DNA of 64,000 nt from Ptiloglossa arizonensis (GCF_051014685.1 NC_135054.1:9862001-9926000); one strand, 5' to 3'; counted from the stretch's first letter, positions 13,244-28,100 are shown. A program made the numbers and translations. The notes: generated from the sequence alone by a model not told the origin.

Positions 13244-16200
13244 ATAACTAAAAGAATATGATTTAACTACAACCACACAAAATTAAAAATAAGTCAAACT
13301 CAGTACAGTATAATTGGATAATCGAAATTCTATCCTCTTTTGAAAAAATTTACTCGAGGTAAAAAGTTTCTCTACTTGCACGCAGTAACTGTATTATAAG
13401 TTCCACAATAATTACACCCTGGTCCCTTTTTTCTTCTTAAGGTATTTAAAAGTTGCTTATACGATAAAGAAGGGAAGCATAATTCGAAAGAAATTAAATT
13501 CTTTCACAACAAAAAAATGAACTCTCAATTTGTACACATTGTGTATGACTTTGTAATTTTTCCGCTAAAGAAACTAATCAATGACAAGTGAGCAATTTTA
13601 AAGTGCATCGTGACGATAAATCATTATCCTCGAAGAATGCTTCAACCGTTGAGCTCTTCTTCAATTTTAATATCAATATTAGCTGCGAAAGGATCGTAAT
13701 ATCATGCGAATGAAAATACTACCGGCAATCGAACGATCACCAAAAGTATCTTAACGCCCCGGCTTGTCGATGGATGTGTTTATCATAGCAACACGTGTAG
13801 CCTAAATTTACGAGACTCGCGAGCGTGAAAAACGATATTCATGATCAACCTGCGCACATGAATTATTATACACAAGAACGTCACTCAGAGTGTTTAGATT
13901 ACGCTTAATCCCCTTCCTAAATAGATTCTCGGTTAACTGTTCCGTGTCAAATTCAGCTCTGTTTAACGAAATGTATCTTGGTCAAATTCGACTCGATTGG
14001 ATCAAATTTTTTTTATCTAACGTAACAATTGACACTTATCACAGATCAAATAAATTTTGTGTGACCGATGAATAAGGAGATACGAAATTGCACGTAATGT
14101 ATTATACAATGACACGGTTTATGAAAACTTAACACAGTGCGATGTAATCAAAACTTGTGAAGAGAATAACCAAGATAGATGATTGTCGAGCAAGTGTAAC
14201 AGATTTATAAAAGTAAATGGTTAAGGACGAACTGTCAAGAAAGAATCGGAAGGTGATTTCGCAGAGTTTGTGTCTTTACTTATAAACTAAACTCTCGTGG
14301 CTTCTAATTGGCAGAGAACAATAGAACAAAACTGGGAGTAATCGATAAAAGATTAATTGTTTAGGAAAGTATAAAAATTGTGAGAAATCGTGGGAGAAAT
14401 GTAAGGTATATCTATCGAAAGATTAAGGACAGAGAAATACGAGTGAGAAGATCAAGAAAGAGAGAAAAATATTGGAAGAAAACCAGACAAGAATTCTGGA
14501 TGGTTGACTGGTGCTTTCCAACTTATGGTCGTCAACTGGTGCAAGGACTGTCAAATTTTACGGTATTTTAAGTATACCCAAATGCGTTTTTAGGTCGATG
14601 GTTTGCGACTATTTTTCTAAAGTTTCCCTTAACAGTTTTTAAATATAGCAATAGCGAATTGGCAAAAAAAATAATTGTACAGCCGTCGTATATTTTAAAA
14701 AATACATAATCTAAAGCGGTGATTTTAATTAATGTAATCACTGAATCTGTTTCTCTTGTTTGTAACGTATTTAATGTACCTAACACCAATAATTACAATC
14801 GAATTATGTATTTTTATTCAATAAATGATCTAAAACGAATACACAGGTACATAATGTTGAGAACACGAACCAAAATATGTGGAAAAGAAAATATTTTCAC
14901 GTCTTATTTTTGTTGCTAGATATTTTGATTCGTGTTCGTGATATTCTTACGTATGTATTTTAGACCAATTGTTTAAAGAATTGTCGAAAGATGACCTTGC
15001 AAGGACAAAAACGTTTACAAATAAATTGAATTTCGTTCGTATTGTCAATGAATAAATTGGAATCGCTTTATTACTCTACCGAAACAGAGCAACTATTCAA
15101 ATTAAAGTTGTTAGAAATTGATTTAAAATTAAGCTAATTAATATATACAAACGCTCGAAGTATTCCTCAATAAGAGACGCTAACGTTATAACTATAAACG
15201 TGGATTTGAGTGCGGACTGTTTCAAATTTATCGAACAGGTAAGAAAGGAAAGTTAGCCAATTGAACTTAAATTACCAGAATGCAATCGTTCGAGAAGAAG
15301 TATTTCATGTTCCACGTTGTACGGTAAGTACGGTTAGTTTACTGAAATGAGGTTTAATTAAAATATAGAAGTACTTTGTACACGTAAAACTTGATTAGAA
15401 CATTCCTTGGCGCTATTCGAGTGACAGTGCTTGACAGAAGTGGTAAATAATTTCATTAATAAAGCAATTGCTGGGAAGTATATAGGTCTAGTATGGAGGA
15501 GACAAGAATATAAAAGACCCCATCGAGCTGCGGTATTATCGGCATTTGGCCTAGTTCGCGAAACTCGTACCATTTTTTCCTTTCATACCGCGCTAATGGA
15601 TACGGGTTTTCACCCAGAAATTGAATGAAGTGAAATTCATTTCACGGCAGTAGCGAGCAACTTTTTTCAACGAACTAATTTCATTCGATTTGCAGTGCGT
15701 AGCTTTCGTTAATTTCGCAAGTATATTTGCAAACCGAAATTACAATCACAATGTAACGGTACGACACAGTTTGCGGTTCATCGATTCAATGGCATTGTGG
15801 AAGATTCTAGTTTGACTGACACTGGCTAAGAAAAGCTAACAATCTAAAAATAAAGCAACGTTTCAAACTGGCTCGGTTATATTTATTGTACACGATATTA
15901 CGTGTCAGTTCACTTCATTGCTACTTATAAATTTGCTCGAACGTTCAACAAACTTCGATCGCGGCATGTGACGCGTTCAGTTTGAACGTACGGCATGAAA
16001 GTTTGATAAAAATGTCCGATCAACGACGTAGAATTTAAACTGTGGCACTGACTCCGAATCGACGCGAATCTAATTACGTGTGTCTACCACTCATCGAAGT
16101 TTATCGTCGTGGACGTGTCTATAAGTAGTGTGGTTATGCGATTGTCAGACAACGACAAAATTTCACGAAACATCTGTCTCGTGTTTCGTTACAGTGGAAA

Positions 16201-17060
16201 CCAAGAGCGACGTGATACTTTCGAGGAACATTGTTTATGTTGCATTCGTAAAGAAGGAAGAAAATATACAATAAAAGGCACGTAAACTTGGAAAAGCCTT
16301 TGATTTCGTAAGACACGTGAAAGTAAACAAAATTCCCCGTCAACGCGATTACACTTGCTCGCGATTATTCATATTATGATATTTATTTGATAAATTTTTA
16401 CTTCAAAGGGTTGGAACGCACGATCGTCGCGGCAATAATCAACACGAACGGAAGTAATGTCCTTGTTCCACATTTACCGTGCACTGACGTAGAATTAGAA
16501 TTGGAAGTTCAAACACACGTTACGTAGATCGCAACACGGCAATAACATTATTTATTTATCGAAAAACGTATTCGAAGTGGAACACATTAATACCTTTCCT
16601 ATTGTCCTTGATTTCGTTATACACTTTGCCCTAGTTTACCAACGACCTCGTAATATTATACTTGTAAGTAACCTAACGCTGCGTTATCGTACATTCGTCG
16701 TAAAGTGTTCTGGCCGCTAGGAGCTCTATTAGGTTCGCCGGCGATCTGTCGGTACGTTGTTCTACTCGATCGTGAAACTTAAATAAATTCACGATCCTTA
16801 CGAGGATCCGCGCAAATAATAGTTAGGTATTTCGCTGACACTTTACGCAGGTATAAACGATCGCAACCGATATAACAGGGATATTAAACGCCAACTACCT
16901 GTCAGCGCAGAGTATATTGCGTGGCGGCAAAGGGTCAATAAAATCTTCGAACGCGTTCGAAGGCATTCGAAGGCAAATGCTTTAAAATAGAACGACTATG
17001 TATGCATATCATATTTTGAAGATGATCGAACCGATCATATATGTGATATAGTCACATTCG
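13244..17060. other. Non-coding region, nothing recognised
   Basis: Short open frames occur on both strands but none has a recognisable domain or good splice context. CpG content rises towards 16-17 kb. Confidence 0.35.
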
Positions 17061-17650
17061 GTAATTCTTTACAAAAGTATTTCCTTATCGATCGACCTTG
17101 GCCCAGAGATAATATATTATCCAGGATGCAGTTTCGAGTAAACTGCACTTCGAATCGGTTGCCGTGAGTTTCGGTTTGAAACACACGATACTCGGGACTC
17201 TATTCTGTACGATGTATTTCAAAATCGCAATAATCCACGAGGTGCAAATATTTGTAAATCATCCTTTGTAAAAGTGTTTCCTCATCGATCGACCTTGGTC
17301 TACAGATAATATATTATCCAGGTTGCAGTTTCGAGTGAACTGCACTTCGAATCGGTTGCAGTGAGTTTCAGTTTAAAACACGAAATACTCGGGACACTAT
17401 TCCGTACGATGTATTTCAAAATCGCAATAATTCACGAGGTGCAAATATTTGTAAAGTATTCTTTAGAAACCTCATCGATCGACCTTGGTCTACAGATAAT
17501 ATATTATCCAGGTTGCAGTTTCGAGTGAACTGCACTTCGAATCGGTTACCGTGAGTTTCGGTTTAAAACACAATACTCGGGAGTCTATTCCGTACAATGT
17601 ATACCAAAAACGTAATAATCCACGAGGTGCAAATATTCGTAAATTATTAT
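17061..17650 (+). repeat. Three-unit tandem repeat, unit ~190-197 bp
   Basis: Three imperfect direct copies start with ATCGATCGACCTTGG at 17,087, 17,284 and 17,474 (periods of 197 and 190 bases). Each contains ATAATATATTATCCAGG, then a short perfect inverted repeat TGCAGTT...AACTGCA, then CTTCGAATCGGTT, GTGAGTTT, ACTCGGGA and CCACGAGGTGCAAATATT-like blocks in the same order. The third copy fades at about 17,650. No long open frame is conserved across the units, so it is non-coding: either a young minisatellite-like expansion or an amplified regulatory element. Orientation is nominal. Confidence 0.85.
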
Positions 17651-20600
17651 CCAACATCGTATTTCGAATATGGCTAGGAATTATTTTACATTCTTCTCCT
17701 TTCCAGCTCGGTGCGGATCGCGGAGATCCACGGTTACCAAGAATGTTTCGGTCGATAGCAATATCTGCCCTGAACGAAAAAAGAACGACACAAAGCGAAA
17801 AAGCGGCGTGCATCGACAGCCTGGACTAAGATTACAGGCCACACGTACGCAAGCCATTCCGTCTGAAAGCGTTAACGATACGTAAAAGTCGAGCGTTCGA
17901 CGTTATCGATGTTCATCGTTTTTTATTGCGCGATGACGTCAATGCACTCGCCATTGTTTTATTCGTTTACAAGCGCAGAACACGCCGTTGCACGCAGTTT
18001 ATTTAACCGCAGCCACAGCTGCACGAACTGCGCATGGAGTTATAAATGCTGATAAAGCCAATGTGTGCCGCTGTCGGACCATATAGTCGACGCCCACCGT
18101 TGCTATTTTCGAGTATTGCTGCCTTTTTTCCGCGCCATACCGTCGTTTCCTGCCCTTTATTCGGCTTCTCGTCGCTACGAAATACACGGTGTCCCGTAAC
18201 GAACCGTACAACCGGAGTACGGTCTACATTCTCATTTTTTGTCGACGAAAGTGAACAAAAATGTTGAAACACGTGATCCTTCACCAAGCTCTTTTCAAGA
18301 AAGTGGTATTCGACGATACGATACGCGGAACGAGCGTTCACTCGAAGAAATCGCAACTCGAAGAATCTATTCGCAGACCGCGAATATATACAACTCCGTT
18401 TCATTTAAAATGTTCAAAATCGATCGGGATTCGTGTATTTCGACGAAACGCAATCGGAATATTCGATGTTCCGAAACCGTAATAACGCGGATGGTGCGTG
18501 TAAACGAAACAAAAGCGTTTGTTAAATATCTTCGACAAAAAAAAAAATGCTATTATCGAAAATCCATTTCAGTGAAAATTGAGAATCGAGAATTGTGCAA
18601 CGTAATTTGAAATACCGTCCGAACAGTTTTAACGTACGATGCGCTTGAACACTTTCGAATAATTTGAAAAAAGTAGGGCAATCTGCGTTTAATTTCCTTG
18701 AGGTACGATCACGTGAATTGATCGTGAATTGCACACGCACGATCCGTGAATTCCTTTCGTTACCTTTTAAAGTAATTATTCGGTAACGACTTTCCATCGT
18801 TTTCTTTCTCGCGAATCATTGTTTCTTATTCTGTTCAATTTTTGTAAAAACGGAACCGGATTGTAAGAAATGTGGCCATTTGCTTTGTTCGATCGACGTC
18901 TCTTCGTAAATGAAGATTGTAAATTTAATATTTCGGGCTGGTGATAATACCTACTAGAACTAGAGAAATAATTATTTGGCCCGCGATCAGAATCGTTTGT
19001 TACGATTATAAACTCTTCTTCGACCGGTTCTCTTAATGTCGTTACGTTTAAGACGCGATTTATCCGATGAAATTGTTAGCCAAATTCTTAGTAACGAACG
19101 CCATTAAGGCCGTATACTGCCTGCATATAATTAACGCTAAAAGCTCGAATTGGGAGTAGTTAGATCCTTAATGTTATTTTCTCTCACCCTTTTACGTGTG
19201 CGCCAAATAATTTTCGTAAAAATCGTAACGCAGGGAAACCTCCAACACGATAAAATAAATATTATACCCGTTGAAATTTTAATACGCATTATTATCTTTT
19301 ATCGTTGTGTTTTTCATTCCGCTTCCAAACACGAGAATCGAACGAAAGATTTGTACAATCACCCTCTTCGAAAGAACGAAAGTAAAGTGCACACACTACA
19401 CGGTATCTTTGTTGATAACACAAATAAATAGAGGCTGAGAATGAAGTCTTAAACAAGCTTTCCCATTTATTTAACGTTCGAGCTCGTAAAATTTCAACCC
19501 TCCTCCTAGGGAAAGAATTTTTGAAGCAACTCGAACAATAAATATCATTCATCGAATATATCCACCGTTGTATATTGTACAATTATTTCTCTCTTTATTG
19601 GGTCTGTGCATCGTTTCCTCGTTTATGCGCATCAATATATTCTGCAACGGGGTGAAACATTAATTGCAAGCATAATGCGAATTGTGTATAAATAATTCTC
19701 GATCGATTCGATGGTAGTTAATGTATCTGAATCACATTGTACGTGTTTTCATTATCGTATTAATTCATCTGTGCTGTTTGTTTCTTTTCCAACTCCACTT
19801 ATACATTTATTATTATTTGTTCTAATTTCTATCCTGTTCTTTATAATTTACATACAGACACCTTCGAATTTTGTATTCGTCGACATGTAAAGAAAAACGT
19901 TAACGTTTTGAACTTTTTCAACCTTAAAAAATCACACTCGAACGCTTAGTTTCTTTTTGTACAATTAAAACAGAAATGAAAATTTAAAAATAATTTCATA
20001 TACTTGATACGTTATTATCACGATAGTTCGCGCCACTTTATCTTACAAGAATTATTAACTCCTTTTGTTTTATTTCGTAGGTGTAGAATTTTATGTTATT
20101 AAAATAGCTACCAGTCGGAACGCTGAATAAATAAAGAAGCTTACTTAAAATTCCACTATTATTCTTTAATAATGCATACGTGTCGATGTTTCGATATTTT
20201 AAACGCAGCAACCATTCCCTAATGTTTCCTTAGTAATAAATTATTCGTATTCCGCTCTCTGAATTTTTCTTATTCTCGTTTGGTCGAAGAGGTGGTAACC
20301 AGAAAACAGCAACAAAAGGGAGCGAAGAAAGCTAGAAGTTTTTAGGTCGACAGCTTAAGTAAAGTGGCGAGGTGTACGGCACAGAAGCGACGATGTTCGA
20401 AACGAAATGTCCATCGATTTATCGTCATCGTAACGCACTCGTCTCTCTCTGTCGATGATTGATCGTCTTGAAGGCTGGGAAGTTTACGAGTCTTACTGTC
20501 AAATACACCCGCGCATAACGAACGTACAACCTTCCTAAATCTTCACCTACGCTATTTTTGCTTTGCGGCGCCGAAAACAAATAGAAATACGCGGACGTCG

Positions 20601-22770
20601 GTTGGGAATAGAATCGGGTGAAAATCTAAAGGTTTGTTTGCTCGTGACTGAGTTCGCATTAACGAAAACAATGATTGATTGACGCAACCGTTGTTGTTGC
20701 TGATAGAACGACTGTAACTATCGATGTTCTATCTGTACAATGAATTATTCTTGGCCAAGATTCTGAATCCTTTGTAGTAGAAAAGTATCCACTGGCCAGA
20801 CAGTAAGACCAGTCATCGCTATTCGAACTTCGAGATAGTTTTAGATACTCATGGGTCGTCGAACTAGTTGAACATCGATTCGGCGGTAACAGAAACAAAA
20901 CGTATTTAACTTGTGAGATTCATATTATTCAGTTTCTGTATTGTGAAATTTTTGCTCGTCGTAATTGAGATTGACGTACGATAGGAGGATCTCGATACGA
21001 ACAGTGTTCGTAAGACGATGAAAAAGCGAGAATAAAAAAAAAATAAATAAATGCAAGAATAACGCGCGAGCTAAGAAGCACGATTGTTGACGCGATGTAA
21101 AATTAGTAGAAAGAATAATAATCTCTCGGTGAAGACGTCACGCGTAATTTTAAAACTTTGTAAGTCATAATCATAAACTGTACATTGATAATGATGCTTA
21201 ACACGTTCGGGCAATATTTACTTGTACGGAGTTGCTGAAACTTGTACAAGTAATATAGTAAATAATAGTTGCTTGATAGGTATCGTCTTACGTTTTTTTT
21301 TTTTTTCGAAACTAAAACTGTATTGATTTAAGAGAGAGAAATTTCAGAATTTGGGTGAAACATTGCTCCAACATTGCTCCGTCGAGTTATTAAAGACGGA
21401 AATAGTACAAAAATATAAGTTCTTTAAAACAGATTCAACGACGAAAGAATTTCAACGAAAGAGTGAACGAATTCTTGGTGCTTATCGAATGGGATCGATA
21501 AACGCTAAGAAAAGTCTAATAAAGCAATTTAGTTTACTTCTTGTGTCTTTTATTTTTATTTATTTGTTTCCACTCTTAATGGTTCCAAGAACTATCGTTC
21601 CAGTCGCAACGTGCCGTTCTCAATGATTTTATTAGTTTTCAAACTAACCACGAACTCTCCTGTGCGATGATTCTGATACATCAACGATTGCGTTCGCCGA
21701 GAAAAAAATAATAACTTTAAAGAGCCTGATTCAATTTTAAATAAAATTCGTAAAACGGATCACGAATTCTGTCGGTGACGGACAGGTACCTCCAACGTTA
21801 CCGATAAATCGATCCACGTAACTCCCTGGTAAATTGAGACGATAGGGCGACATTAATAGGCGATTGACACCGAGTAGAACGTCGACACGTGTCAGTGCAG
21901 TTCGCGTGCGTAAAGTCAGCCCAACCCAAAACGATGAGTCTCGAACTCGTACGACCGGCCGGCCAGTCTTGTACAGAAATAGTTTCACGTCGACGATGTA
22001 TTTTTAAATAATTTCTCGACGACCTACGACAATTGCGTGGCGCGCGGCACGTTTCTGCTGATTAAACTTGTATCTTTGTCGAGTTCTTATCGTACGTATC
22101 ACGTTTGAATAACGCTCCCCCTAAACGAGCCTTATTGCGCGAAGAATTTTGTACGTATCAGCGTTGGCAAAATCAATTTTTATCTTTATTCCATTCCCTT
22201 CATTTATCACATGTATTACATATATGTGCGTGTAAAGGTGTCCACGTGTATAGGATAAAGGGACAATATATACCGAAAATTGTGCAAAAAAAGCAGAGTA
22301 CAGTTAAAATACAGTTTGTAGTCTAACATGGATTTTATTTGGTACTTTGTAGCAAAAAGTTCTATTTTATTGTTTCGGTATATAACAAATTTGAGAATCA
22401 ATTAATCTGGAAAGAACTGTAAGCATGAATGGCAAATTTTGCCTTTCGTTTCGATACATTTATTTATTTGTATAAAAAAATATCTTTGTACGAATAATTT
22501 TCAAGACTTTTTATCATTTTCATCGTGACTCGTAAAAAGATGTACCGTAAAATGCATCATTGTACCTCGAAATTATTCCTTTTGCACTGAAAGTATAAAT
22601 ACCCAAGTTGGCATTGGTATTCAGAATTAACCGAATAACTAAACTTTGATAAATGGTAAATTAGAATTAATTTTCAGCCACGCATACGTTGCATCTAACG
22701 AAAAATAAATTTACCGGATGAATCTTATCCATCAATCCATGAACATTCTAGAACTAAACGCTCTTTTGCG
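17651..22770. other. CpG-richer non-coding region
   Basis: From about 17.7 to 18.3 kb and again at 21.7-22.1 kb the DNA is richer in CpG than its surroundings. Several overlapping open frames in all directions result from that composition and do not resemble proteins I know. A full CRE palindrome, TGACGTCA, lies at about 17,933-17,940. This may mark a promoter or enhancer, but no associated coding exon was identified. Confidence 0.3.
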
Positions 22771-22850
22771 AAGAAGCAACACATTGCTAACTTTTCTTAA
22801 AAGAAGTAACACATTGCTAACTTTTCTTAAAAGAAGCAACACATTTGTAA
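22771..22850 (+). repeat. Short tandem array, 30-bp unit, about 2.6 copies
   Basis: GAAGCAACACATTGCTAACT followed by TTTCTTAAAA repeats with a 30-base period (22,772, 22,802, and a partial third at 22,832). The second unit has one C-to-T difference. The period is a multiple of three, so an overlapping plus-strand frame repeats KRSNTLLTFL, but that frame has no recognisable flanks and I do not call it a gene. Confidence 0.7.
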
Positions 22851-25038
22851 TTGTGTCGCTAAATCACCATTGTGCGAAACATCAGTTGACTGTTGAGGTT
22901 GTCCACAAAATTCAAAAAGCTCTCACAAATTGCAAATTGCACAACTTGACCGGAAGTGATACTCGTGGTGTCACTATGATACCATGAAAATCAACTGAAT
23001 AAGTTGACAGGGTTGTCTACTACTCCCCAATCTCTCCCAAGTTTCAAGGTTGACCGAGTATATAGTCTCCAGTCCCCTAATTCCATCGATGAACAATTAC
23101 AGCCATTGTGTTAATTGATAGCTCTCTATATTACGGAATAGAGTTTCGAATTTTCGTGTAAGACCTCCTATATAGAAGATAGATAACGATTTGAAACGAT
23201 GTCGCATGAATCAATGCGGACACAAGGAACAAACCTAATCCCTAGCTCATGGGGTTCTGTAGAGCTTTTGAGGTGAGCACGGACACATTGAGCACACAAA
23301 GACGAAATGTTCACAGTGTGTTCAATATGTACGTATACATTAACGAAGAAATGTAACCACTTACATCTTGCTGTTTATTTGCACACCAAAGCTAACATTT
23401 GGAAGAGAAATAATTCAAGTAAAAAATTTCAATTATTATTTATCGCGGTATCGAGAATCGTTGTTACTGAAAACTTTCAATAACTATACGCTATTGTGTC
23501 GAACATAGAACTGCCGCTAGAAAGTATTTGCTTACGCGTCGGATACAATAAACATTTATTTTTATTTACTACAAAAATATAGCCGCATCTGTAAACTTGA
23601 ACATATTTTTATACACAAATATTTGCTGATACGAAAATACGAGTACAATTACGTGTATTATTGACTTCATTAAAATAATAAATAAATTTTTACTCTTTCA
23701 TCAAGGGTATATACATACAGCAAACGATCGAATACTTTTCAGCGGTAGTGTATCCAAGAAAGAAATTTTTACGTATAATCGACGAGATGTACAAAACGTC
23801 TCCGCGATCGTGATACATGGATTCGGACTTTTCAGTAGGCATCATCGTTAAAATTTATACTCAATTGTTTGAAATAAAGACAAAGTACGGATTTACTTCG
23901 GTCTGAAGCGTTTCTGATTTCAAAATGTAAATTATTTTGGTTGCGGATCGCTCGATAAGAAAAACAGTCGATAAAAGAGATCGTTAAGAGCACGAAGTTT
24001 TGCGTCACTTCGAATAACCCCATGAAAATCGAAGAGAAACCACGAAAACCGAGAAACCAACACTCACGTGTCCATCGGGATCGATAACTACACGAAATTA
24101 TTCGTAATTTTGATAACATTAACCAGACTTCTCTCGCACTCTCTTATTTTTCAAACTGCTGTGTTTAAAGGTTGATGTATGCAGTGCGTCTGTTTTGGTT
24201 GGACGGTATAAATACAATGGCCAAAAGCCGGGGAGCTCTCCTCGAATAAACACAGACGTTTCCCGGCTTCGTTGGCTGGCACGGACATTCGTGAGAAAAT
24301 TCAGAGTACCGGTGCTTGAAAATGACCGCAAAAATTTGAACCGTGATATCGCAGGATGTCAGGATCCCATTTAAAAAAAAAAAAGAAAGAAACGAAGATT
24401 TTTCACTCGAGCAGACACGCGACGATGTTTCCCCTCGGGTTGAGAACAAGAATTCTTTTTTTTCAATTGATGAAATTGAAACCGAAGACTTCGAGAAAAT
24501 CTTAAAGAATTCGTTTTTGCGTACTTTATTATTTTCAATTTCATTCAATTCTACCCCCTCCCCCTGGCGTAACTTAGTTCTCGCGATCAATGTGTTTCAA
24601 GATATTTATTAAAAAGTACGAGTAAGTAAAGTAGAAATCAGTAGAAATTAATCAAGTAGATAGAAGTGTGAGTTAGTTTCCTTACGATATTCTACTACTC
24701 TTTCTCTTCGTTCTTTTTTCGCTGTCTCGAGCTCCGCCTTCGTTATGTAATGGATCGTAATGTAGAATAAAATAAATATTTCTCGCGTAACAATCTAATT
24801 GACTCGGTATACTTTTTAACAATTTCCGTAGATATGTAATCTAAGAAGAATAACACCAGCATCGATGAACGTGCTGTTGTTTATTTAAATGGCACTTGTA
24901 ACTGTAAGAATTTCATTTGTAATCAAAGAAAGACGCAAAGTATGCGTTAATGAAAGACTAACAATCATAGTTTCGTTTAATTCAATACCGCAATTGAGTT
25001 ACACACAACTTATGATAAAATAATATAGTAATATAATA
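22851..25038. other. Non-coding region, nothing firmly recognised
   Basis: No gene supported. Around 22.9-23.3 kb the sequence is less AT-rich and includes a TATA-like motif on the minus strand; it may be an old transposon fragment, but no ends could be defined. Confidence 0.3.
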
Positions 25039-25176
25039 TTAGATTGTTCGGAAAGTAATTTCGTTTTCCAAAATGGAGAATATATAATTTAATAAAATGT
25101 TTATACACTCTAAAAAAATCGTGTTTCATTTTCACCAAAAAAAAACAGAAACGAAATGACTTTCCGAACAACCCAA
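25039..25176. mobile_element. Mariner-derived MITE, copy 1 (138 bp)
   Basis: The element is flanked by TA dinucleotides. It starts TTAGATTGTTCGGAAAGTAA and ends with the inverted counterpart ACTTTCCGAACAACCCAA, with termini matching for about 28 bases. The interior is an AT-rich block that does not encode transposase. TIR sequence and TA target site are those of mariner elements; length and lack of coding make it a MITE. A second copy lies at 55,359-55,493. Confidence 0.85.
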
Positions 25177-28100
25177 TAGTTAAGTTATCTATAGCTTCTT
25201 CTGCAATAGATTATAATTTATCGCGTTTCGAGTAAGGAGGATGACGTTGAAACTGATCAAGATTAATTTTAACTACGTTACTTGTAATTAATGAAGCGCG
25301 ATACAGGTGTCTCGATAACCAATCTAACGATGTAAATCGAAAATGACTAGCAAAATTGAACTACTAATGATAAACGAGACGCAAAAGAGACGAACAGAAA
25401 GACGAATGTAGTAAAACGGTAACCCTCGTGTATGTAAACATTGAATCTCTTGTATTCTTATCAATATATAAAAAAAAGGACAATAATAAATTAAATTATC
25501 ACCGTATCCAAGCTATTTTGATTGCTAAAACGGTTCATCGAACAACTGTATTAAACAATACGTTTCAATCGTCGAATGCCCCTCTCGAGGATGGCACGAG
25601 GATTTTCGAATGACTTATAACAGCCGTAAATGAATAATGTATGGTATGTGTGGAGATCAAACGAGGAGTATACATGAAATTCTCATACACACCCATCGCG
25701 CTCAAAGGGACACGACGTGTGCCAAAATTCGTTACCGAGCGACGACAAAAATATTCTTAAACAAATGATTCATAACGTTATAAAACGCGTTGTTTGAAGA
25801 CATTTCATAGTAGTTCTGTTCTAAACTAAGCCCCGAAAGATTGTTTCCGACTAAAATAAATTACAAACGCCTCGTTAATGAATACCATTGATTTAAGAGT
25901 AATAATTGATCCTGTTGAACGAATGCCAAATTTCTCAGAACTCTCTATTTATCGATGCATTAATCAAACCGTGCCCAATAAAATATAGTGTTTTATACGG
26001 TGAATGAAAAATAATCTTTTTCAATATTTCCAATTCGTTTCTTTGCGTATTATTAATCGACCATCTCTCGTTGTGTCTGTGCTTTCGAGAGTCCGTTGTA
26101 TCGAGTATTTGTTAAATCATAGTTGAGGTATTATATTATTTATTAAACGAGAAATCTTTTTTCACTTTCGGTACGTGGAAGACGATTACTGAAATTTATT
26201 CAGATTTTAAATCTCGTTCTCTCGTACAATACCGTAGTGCATTTCATCGTTTTTACTGATTATCATTCAAGGAATGTCTGGGGTAGTCTAAAGTCGACAT
26301 AAAGAGTCTTTACGGTTTCTCGGGATGGATAAGAAGAAAAGCTCACTCATGCTTTCAAGCATGATACATAAAATGCAGTACGGTGCTCAGCCTGTTAAGG
26401 GTGTAATAACAGATTTACAGTTTCTACTTGGCATCCATTTTCACATGTGTACGAACATAAAATATCGAATAAAAGAGATTTAAGATTAATGCGCGTCCGT
26501 GACATAAAAAAGTAACGTTTCGCATTAAAACATTATTAGTGTCTTAGAGGACACGTTTTGATGTGAGAAAGAAACAGGAAAAACGTAAAACGTATTGCAA
26601 CAAATAATAAAGTAGTGTTTTTATTTCAAACGTAACGGCCATTGAGAGACATTGTCACGTTTAAAGATTCATTAAAACTTCTAAAATTATACTCAGCCAT
26701 GGGAGTAACAACGATCGAAAAATGCATCTTACCGTTCAATTTTCCGAAAGTTTTATATTTTTTAACGACCGTGTATTTTAAATATAATTTATATTTATTT
26801 TAATATCGAAATTAATCTTTCAGATGGAAAACTGTAATCGCTTTAAAGTATGATACCATTTAAATTCCATCTTCAAACGTTAAATGGAACACAATTGTAT
26901 AAGAGTCGAGGAGGAATATGAGCACGAAGAAAACGAGACTTCAAGATACAATTGTACGATTTTCCAATATGTCTCCACTTCTATCTCTCGATAGGGTTAT
27001 GAATGTACACAAATCTGGGCATGTAAAACATCTTTTTCTATTAATATACTGATTGTCCGAGTTTAACAACTGTAGTATATTTTTACATTGAATACATCCT
27101 TCTTGTATCGTTTTCATAACCTACTGCTTATTTCGAGCAAAAATTATTACTTTAAATTAATCTTTCTTTTGCGTGCGTTATTTTTATAATTCTGAAACAT
27201 ACAATTCATCATTTTTTAGATAACTGTATAATCAGAAATCACCAATTCGTGAAGGACGTGATATAATGATTCCGTTTCAGCAAACCAAGTTTAATCAGAA
27301 TTGTGCGTACGAGAGTACAGTAAGTTCGGACAGAACTGAGAATCCTTTGAAAAAGTTACCAGTACCGCTATCCCAGATTGAAATGGCTTTCTCTCTATTC
27401 TGGAAATTCATGGCAATTTGGGCGGAATTGATTATGAAACGAACGGAAAGGTGTCAATGCCATTCTATGACAACTATTATCGATCTCAACTGTTGCACGG
27501 AGCAGCTAGTTACGTGTTAAATTACATATAGAATCTTACCTTTTAAAAATTTTTCTGTAGACATTAGGATGCTTATAATTCGTGTTTACTTCAAAAATGC
27601 TGTTCACATTGGTCAAAAACACGGTAAACATAAATAAGTAGCCGAAGGGAAAAACGCTTGTCGAGTATTAGTAGATAATTAAAATTGAAAAAATAAAAAA
27701 GGAATTTTCTCAATTTAGATCACATCTGTAATGAAAAAATGAGCACATTTCTCGAAAAAAATGTAAATTATCGGTAAATGTACAGCTTTACTAATTGCAA
27801 GCCCTAATTTAGACAATATTCTTTATTTTATGACGTAAAAAATATTTATAGATTCATTTTATTACTTCTTAATGAGTGATTCGATCGAGTTACAAGTACT
27901 ACTATTGTCTAAATTATAATTTCGATTTCCATTACTTAGAATAATCGATTTATATGAAAAATGTAAACAGAAATCTTTTAAATATTCTTCCATTTACTTT
28001 GTCCGCAAGAATGATATTTAAAAATTTAACCCAACTACCTTTAAAAGTTCAAACAATTATCTAATACGAAGCGATTCCTCAATTTGTAAAGTTTATCGCG

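Noticed and set aside
18003..18610. Several overlapping 70-133-codon frames on both strands
   Set aside because: CpG-rich composition lowers stop frequency in every frame here; none looks like a known protein or has matching splice partners.
24165..24612. 141-codon minus-strand frame and opposing 89-codon plus-strand frame
   Set aside because: Low-complexity Ser/Phe/Lys-rich sequence with mirror-image frames and no recognisable motif.
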